Shown here: in pieces, positions 18,855 to 22,573 of the stretch
How positions within the stretch are numbered: the first letter of the stretch is position 1
Layout: every line of letters begins with the position of its first letter
Assembly: GCA_003254885.1 (NCBI GenBank)
Contig: QANT01004273.1
Location: forward strand, 1 to 22,573
Direction: 5' to 3'
DNA length: 22,573 bases
Source of the DNA: Purshia tridentata
Lineage: Eukaryota; Streptophyta; Magnoliopsida; Rosales; Rosaceae
Program-made: the position numbers and the translations under genes
The notes under the pieces: generated by a model
Database searches by the model: none
What the model was told of the DNA's origin: nothing
Seen by the model: the letters and a program-made list of their open reading frames with translations, nothing else

Positions 18855-20101
18855 CTAATCCACATTAACAATCGTGTCCTTAGTTGTTGGGACAAACCAG
18901 AATGATCCCGATGGACAGAAAATAGAAGATACATAGGGGATTCGTTTGATGCCTCCATCTTCAAGTGAATATACACCATGTTCCATTGTTTTGCAGTCAC
19001 TAATATAACCAATGAAGTAGATATGATTCTCTTTGAACATTGAAAATTTCCCAACTGGTAGACAAATGCATCCATCCATGCCTAAAAACAATGCTCGACC
19101 TCCCAAGCTTTGCAACTTGGTAGCTTGAGCTGAACCATCAACTGGCATTAGTTTGAAAACTTCAAATCCAGCTGATCTTCTCAAATGATTATATTGTCTC
19201 CTTACAATCAAGAGATCTCCTCCAGACTCAACCAAGCAAGTCTGGTATTCATGGCTATTGGTGGTAACTACGCCGTGCACATCATAACTATGCCGAAAAT
19301 GCAGGCACATAATTTGTTTATCTAAGCAAAGAACATGAAGTTCAAATCCCAGACTTGTGGATGCCAAGGCATATATTTTGCCATTGAAGAATATAATATC
19401 ATCATACCTACAAACACCCGCGTAATGAATATCACTACAATCTGGGCTATCGTCATCTTGCCGATACACGACCAACTGGCCAAGCCTAGAAAGTAAAAAC
19501 AGAATGGTTACAACTGAACTACCCCCAGATGGCCTGGTCCTGACCACAAGGTGCTTCTTAACCGGCCATGGCCATGTCAAGAGAGAATGATGATCGGGAC
19601 TATGTTTTGGAAGCAGAAATCGACAATTCAAGATTGGATTCATTAGGATGATATAGTCCGTCCTACTCCTTTGAGTTGATGACGAGTTGTAGTAAGAACC
19701 CAACCATTCGATGATGATGATACCAAGACTTTACAATCGTTGGGTATTAATTTGTCAAAGCTGTAGACCCTTTTATCTGAGAGACACAGAAACTCATTCC
19801 TTTTCGAAAACATATCATTAAGACCACGACCAAGCATCAGCCATGGATCAGGAACAGGAGGATGAGGCTTCCGGGAGGCGATAGAGAACCATGCCTTGCA
19901 GATACAACCAAAACGAATTTGGTCAGACAACACCAACCGTTTATACATTTCTTCCAAGATTTCTGGCGGTAGATCAACATACAACACTTGGCTTTTCACA
20001 GGTTTTTCGCCACCGTCACTGCCATTGCCATGACCACGGCCGGCTCCATTGCCACGACCATGGCCATGCTTCAACTTTTCTTTTGAACCCTTTTTATTCA
20101 T
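18855..20101 (-). pseudogene. F-box/DUF295 protein gene with one frameshift
   Basis: F-box proteins of this plant family join SCF ubiquitin ligases through an N-terminal F-box and carry a C-terminal DUF295 beta-propeller-like region. From the ATG at 20101 there is a low-complexity GHGRGNGAGRGHGNG leader, then an F-box (DLPPEILEEMYKRL...CKAWFSIA, about residues 43-75). The frame stops at 19643. The rest of the family-like sequence (from YIILMNPILNCRFLLPKH, through YDDIIFFNGKIYAL and LGFELHVLCLDKQ, to GSFWFVPTT) continues in another frame to the stop at 18855. The switch falls within about 19640-19703 and needs a net loss of one base (or gain of two) relative to an intact gene. Combined length would be about 400 residues, normal for the family. 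A real frameshift pseudogene and a single-base sequencing or assembly error are both possible. A TATA-like element lies about 90 bases upstream. Confidence 0.82.
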
Positions 20102-20188
20102 TGAATTGCTGTTTTTGAATCACTATCTGTGCTTCAATTCAGATACAATAACAAGATATGATTACGTGCGATGTTTCAATAACACCAA

Positions 20189-20199
20189 TATATATAAAA
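20189..20199 (-). promoter_or_regulatory. TATA-like element upstream of the F-box gene
   Basis: The minus strand reads TTTTATATATAT about 90 bases before the ATG at 20101. Plausible core promoter, but AT-rich surroundings limit confidence. Confidence 0.35.
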
Positions 20200-20279
20200 T
20201 TGCGTTGCCAAAATAAAGGCTAAATTATTCCGAAACAAAAAACTGAAAATTCAGCTCTCTTCTCAGCTGACGACTCTCT

Positions 20280-20870
20280 CTTTTAGAGGAGGTGTTCAAG
20301 TCTTACTCTTATTTAGAGGTAAAATTTGTTAGAGATTATGATTTTAAGACTATGTTTGGATTTGATTTTGATTTCTTAGTTAAATAAGGTTTATATGTTT
20401 ACTTTTCCTAGTTGATCATGAAATAAGTTTTATTTCCTTGTTCGATATGTAATAGGTTGAGTTTCCTTAGTTTGTTATGATTTTTATTTCTAGAAATTCT
20501 TGCTTTCTTATTTTTTTTTTTTTATACCCATAAACACCTTAGAGAATTGAACCTAGAAATTAATTGCCTACAAAAAAATTTCCAATTACCTTACTAAAAA
20601 ATTAACAAAAGAGGACCAAAAACAAAAACATAATTAAAATCTAATCTGCCTCGAAGTTCAACGATCTAGCCTACCCAATGAAAGAAGGAACTCCATGGTT
20701 GTTGTTCCTACGAAGGAAGAAAAGTGATCAATGTCATCATATATACTTTGTTGTCATTGATTTTTTATTGCATATTTTGATGGAATAAGGAGCATCTTGG
20801 AGAAGAAAAAAGAGGGAAGAAAATAAAAAATAAAAAACAAAGGAAAAAAGAAAAAAGGAAAAAGAATTGT
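20280..20870. other. Non-coding region with degenerate LTR-like repeats and polypurine tract
   Basis: About three imperfect units of roughly 30 bases occur at 20403-20490, with recurring TTTCCTTAGTTTGTTATGA-like and TTTATTTCC elements reminiscent of plant LTR sequence, followed by a T-run at 20511-20523. A strongly purine-rich tract (G/A with few exceptions) spans about 20797-20868. No gene seen and no element boundary could be set. Confidence 0.4.
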
Positions 20871-20873
20871 TGC

Positions 20874-21085
20874 TAGGTTTAGATAGAAGCGACCGTGACT
20901 GGGTTTGGGAAGAAGTCGACTGTGGTTGCTAGGTCTAGATAGAAGTCGATCGTGATTGTTAGGTCTGGGCAAAAGTCGACCATGGCTGTTAGGTTTGGAC
21001 AAATCATTGACCATGGCTATTAGGTCTGGACAGACGTCGACTATGGCTGCTAGACTTGGACAGAAGTCGACCGTGACTTGAGCCC
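20874..21085. repeat. 30-bp minisatellite, about 7 units
   Basis: Units resemble GAAGTCGACCATGGCTGTTA followed by GGTTTGGACA, with internal substitutions and one 31-base unit. The minus strand is open across it (20754-21014, repeated HDRLLSRPSN-like peptide), which I attribute to the period being a multiple of three. Confidence 0.92.
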
Positions 21086-21391
21086 ATTTGCAAGTAGACC
21101 CGTCATGATGGATCAGATATAGATCGAGATCCGATACTATAAGACAATTAATTAGCTAGATCCAATCTGATAATTTGATACAAAAATATTTTATTCATAG
21201 TAAGTAATTTAGTTTATAAAAAATCAAATTATGATCATATATACATATAAAGTATTTATAATAAATATAGAAGAATAAGTTATACATTATATTAAAGGAT
21301 AAATTAGTAGTAAGCCATTAAATTAACTCCGGTTAAGTCATAAACACATACATTTAGTTTATTTATTTTAAGGCCATTATTTTATAATTTG

Positions 21392-21652
21392 TTAGCAGAG
21401 CAGTTAATGCAGATACTGCTATTGGTATTTGCGGTGGTGGGGTTGGTGACCGGTTACGCAAGTGGATCGTTTCAGATGATGATGGTGGTATATGTTGGTG
21501 GTGTGGTTCTCACCACATTGGTCACTGTCCCCAATTGATCCTGCTTCAATCGCCACCCTCTCAAGTGGTTAGACCCCATCGAAGTCGAAAAGTATCTCAA
21601 GCCGCAGCCGCACAAGCCTGTCAATTCAAAGAAGAAATCCTCTAAGAAGTAG
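21392..21652 (+). pseudogene. SPC12 (signal peptidase complex subunit 1) retro-pseudogene
   Basis: SPC12 is a small two-pass ER membrane protein of the signal peptidase complex. The frame reads LAEQLMQILLLVFAVVGLVTGY, then a second hydrophobic stretch VVYVGGVVLTTLVTVPN, then a TGA stop (21536-21538) where the family has a tryptophan. It then resumes in the same frame with FNRHPLKWLDPIEVEKY and ends with the lysine-rich VNSKKKSSKK tail and a TAG at 21650-21652. No intron and no frameshift are seen across 87 codons. The first seven or so family residues (start codon included) are absent. This fits a 5'-truncated processed copy inactivated by one nonsense change. No poly(A) tail or target duplication was clearly visible, so a DNA-level duplicate exon is the alternative. 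Confidence 0.85.
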
Positions 21653-22268
21653 GTCACTTTGATTGATCACAACAATGGATTAGCATCGGATAGTTTTCAC
21701 TGTCATCTATTACATACTTGGTTTGCTAATATTTTAATTGCGTGTTGCAGTGTACTCACCCTTATATTTTCAACCTTTATGCAATGACTATAAGAAATTC
21801 TCAACGGCTTTATGTTTTATTATGTGGTCTTCTTGTTATTGTTTTGCTTTTCTGATTTTTAGAAATAGGAAACCTTTTGCTTTTTCAAGGTTATTAGATA
21901 AATAAATAATTGATAGGGTAATGTCTTTAATATAACTCTGCAAAAAAAGATGTGGTTGAGAGTAACAAAATATATGGAAGGTCCCAAAATAGTACTCAGA
22001 GGTACCAATTCATCCTCTTTGAATGATGCTATTATCATTTGAGCTACATGCCAAGAGGAAGCTTTACGGAACCATGTCCATGGAACTGTATTATTTCTAG
22101 TCCCTTGGCTTTCATGTTCGGGAGAAGTCATTCATTGCCATCTTATAGTAGAACTTTTCAATCACATCAAATTGAGGGAACACAGAAGACAAAGAAGCAA
22201 GAGCTAGAGAATAGCACTCAATAAAATCAAAATTTAAGCATGAAAAAGTGTTAAGACCTCTTGTAACC
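21653..22268. other. Non-coding region, no gene recognised
   Basis: Downstream of the SPC12 copy. Open frames at 21859-22131 (minus, containing VPWTWFRKASSWHVAQ) and 22039-22224 (plus) overlap each other on opposite strands. Base composition at about 21985-22130 is less AT-rich, so a decayed exon is possible, but no domain is recognised. Confidence 0.45.
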
Positions 22269-22271
22269 AAA

Positions 22272-22553
22272 AAAGTGTAAAGATCTCTAACACTGATTTA
22301 GCTGTGCCAACTTACAAATTTTTGATTGCATTTCACCATAAAAAGACTTCAATAATCTAAAGTGTAACTCATTTAAAATGTGTAATTCATACTGTCATGA
22401 TTTAAAGTGTAATTCTTTTATTTCTAAAATGTAATTTTTATTGAGTTAAGATTTAGTTTTGAGTTTTTATTGAGTTACACTTTGGTTTAATTTTTTTGTT
22501 CTAATGTTATATGTTAAGAGTTACACTTTATAATTTTATTGAATTACACTTTA
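22272..22553. repeat. Cluster of AAAGTGTAA(C/T)TC motifs in both orientations
   Basis: AAAGTGTAA cores occur near 22272, 22359 and 22404, with a variant near 22375. The reverse form GA(G/A)TTACACTTT occurs near 22472, 22518 and 22541. Direct copies on the left and inverted copies on the right suggest a folded or inverted-repeat transposable element whose right end is off the window. Confidence 0.6.
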
Positions 22554-22573
22554 CTTAATTTTTTTTAGGAATT

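Noticed and set aside
20754-21014. 86-aa minus-strand frame with repeated HDRLLSRPSN-like units
   Set aside because: By-product of a 30-bp minisatellite whose period is a multiple of three.

Overview
The window reads as nuclear DNA of a flowering plant, most likely a dicot. It is AT-rich and its genes are split by GT-AG introns. It carries TATA microsatellites, a tRNA-derived SINE, a decayed Ty1/copia element, a PIF/Harbinger-type MITE, and plant-specific gene families: a plant-type INCENP, tyrosine aminotransferase-like proteins, and F-box/DUF295 proteins. Nothing bacterial, organellar or CRISPR-like was seen.

Layout. (1) 1-1300: a minus-strand TAT-like first exon (931-1202) whose remaining exons are not in the 930 bases to its left; a segment at 600-835 recurs at 9811-10130. 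(2) 1369-1677: a 154-155 bp tandem duplication. (3) 3137-8972, minus strand: a complete seven-exon tyrosine aminotransferase-like gene predicted to encode 419 aa. Its 2.7-kb last intron holds a SINE with target-site duplications, a copia LTR/PBS-like junction, and a broken copia reverse-transcriptase region cut by a 647-bp MITE. (4) 10349-17017, plus strand: a plant INCENP (WYRD-like) gene of eight exons. The inferred CDS is 4680 nt (1559 aa) and keeps phase at every junction. Exon 2 holds an array of 41-aa repeats with higher-order structure. (5) 18385-20101, minus strand: an F-box/DUF295 gene broken by one frameshift, and a smaller remnant of a paralogue downstream of it. (6) 20874-21085: a 30-bp minisatellite. 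(7) 21392-21652, plus strand: an intronless, stop-interrupted copy of SPC12 (signal peptidase complex subunit 1). (8) 22270-22553: an AT-rich tail with repeated AAAGTGTAA motifs in both orientations.

The genes do not form a pathway. TAT-A and INCENP are divergent neighbours about 1.4 kb apart. The INCENP-proximal side carries two site II (GGCCCA) motifs and an AACGG-core MSA-like motif, as expected for a cell-cycle gene. The most unusual feature is the INCENP repeat array. Every 123-nt unit carries the same phase-0 splice-donor-like sequence, and the donor inferred for exon 2 is the one in the last, partial unit. Array size, splice choice and protein length could therefore all vary in steps of 41 residues without breaking the frame. 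Exon boundaries were deduced by eye from splice consensus, phase and recalled family features; no alignment or transcript was available.
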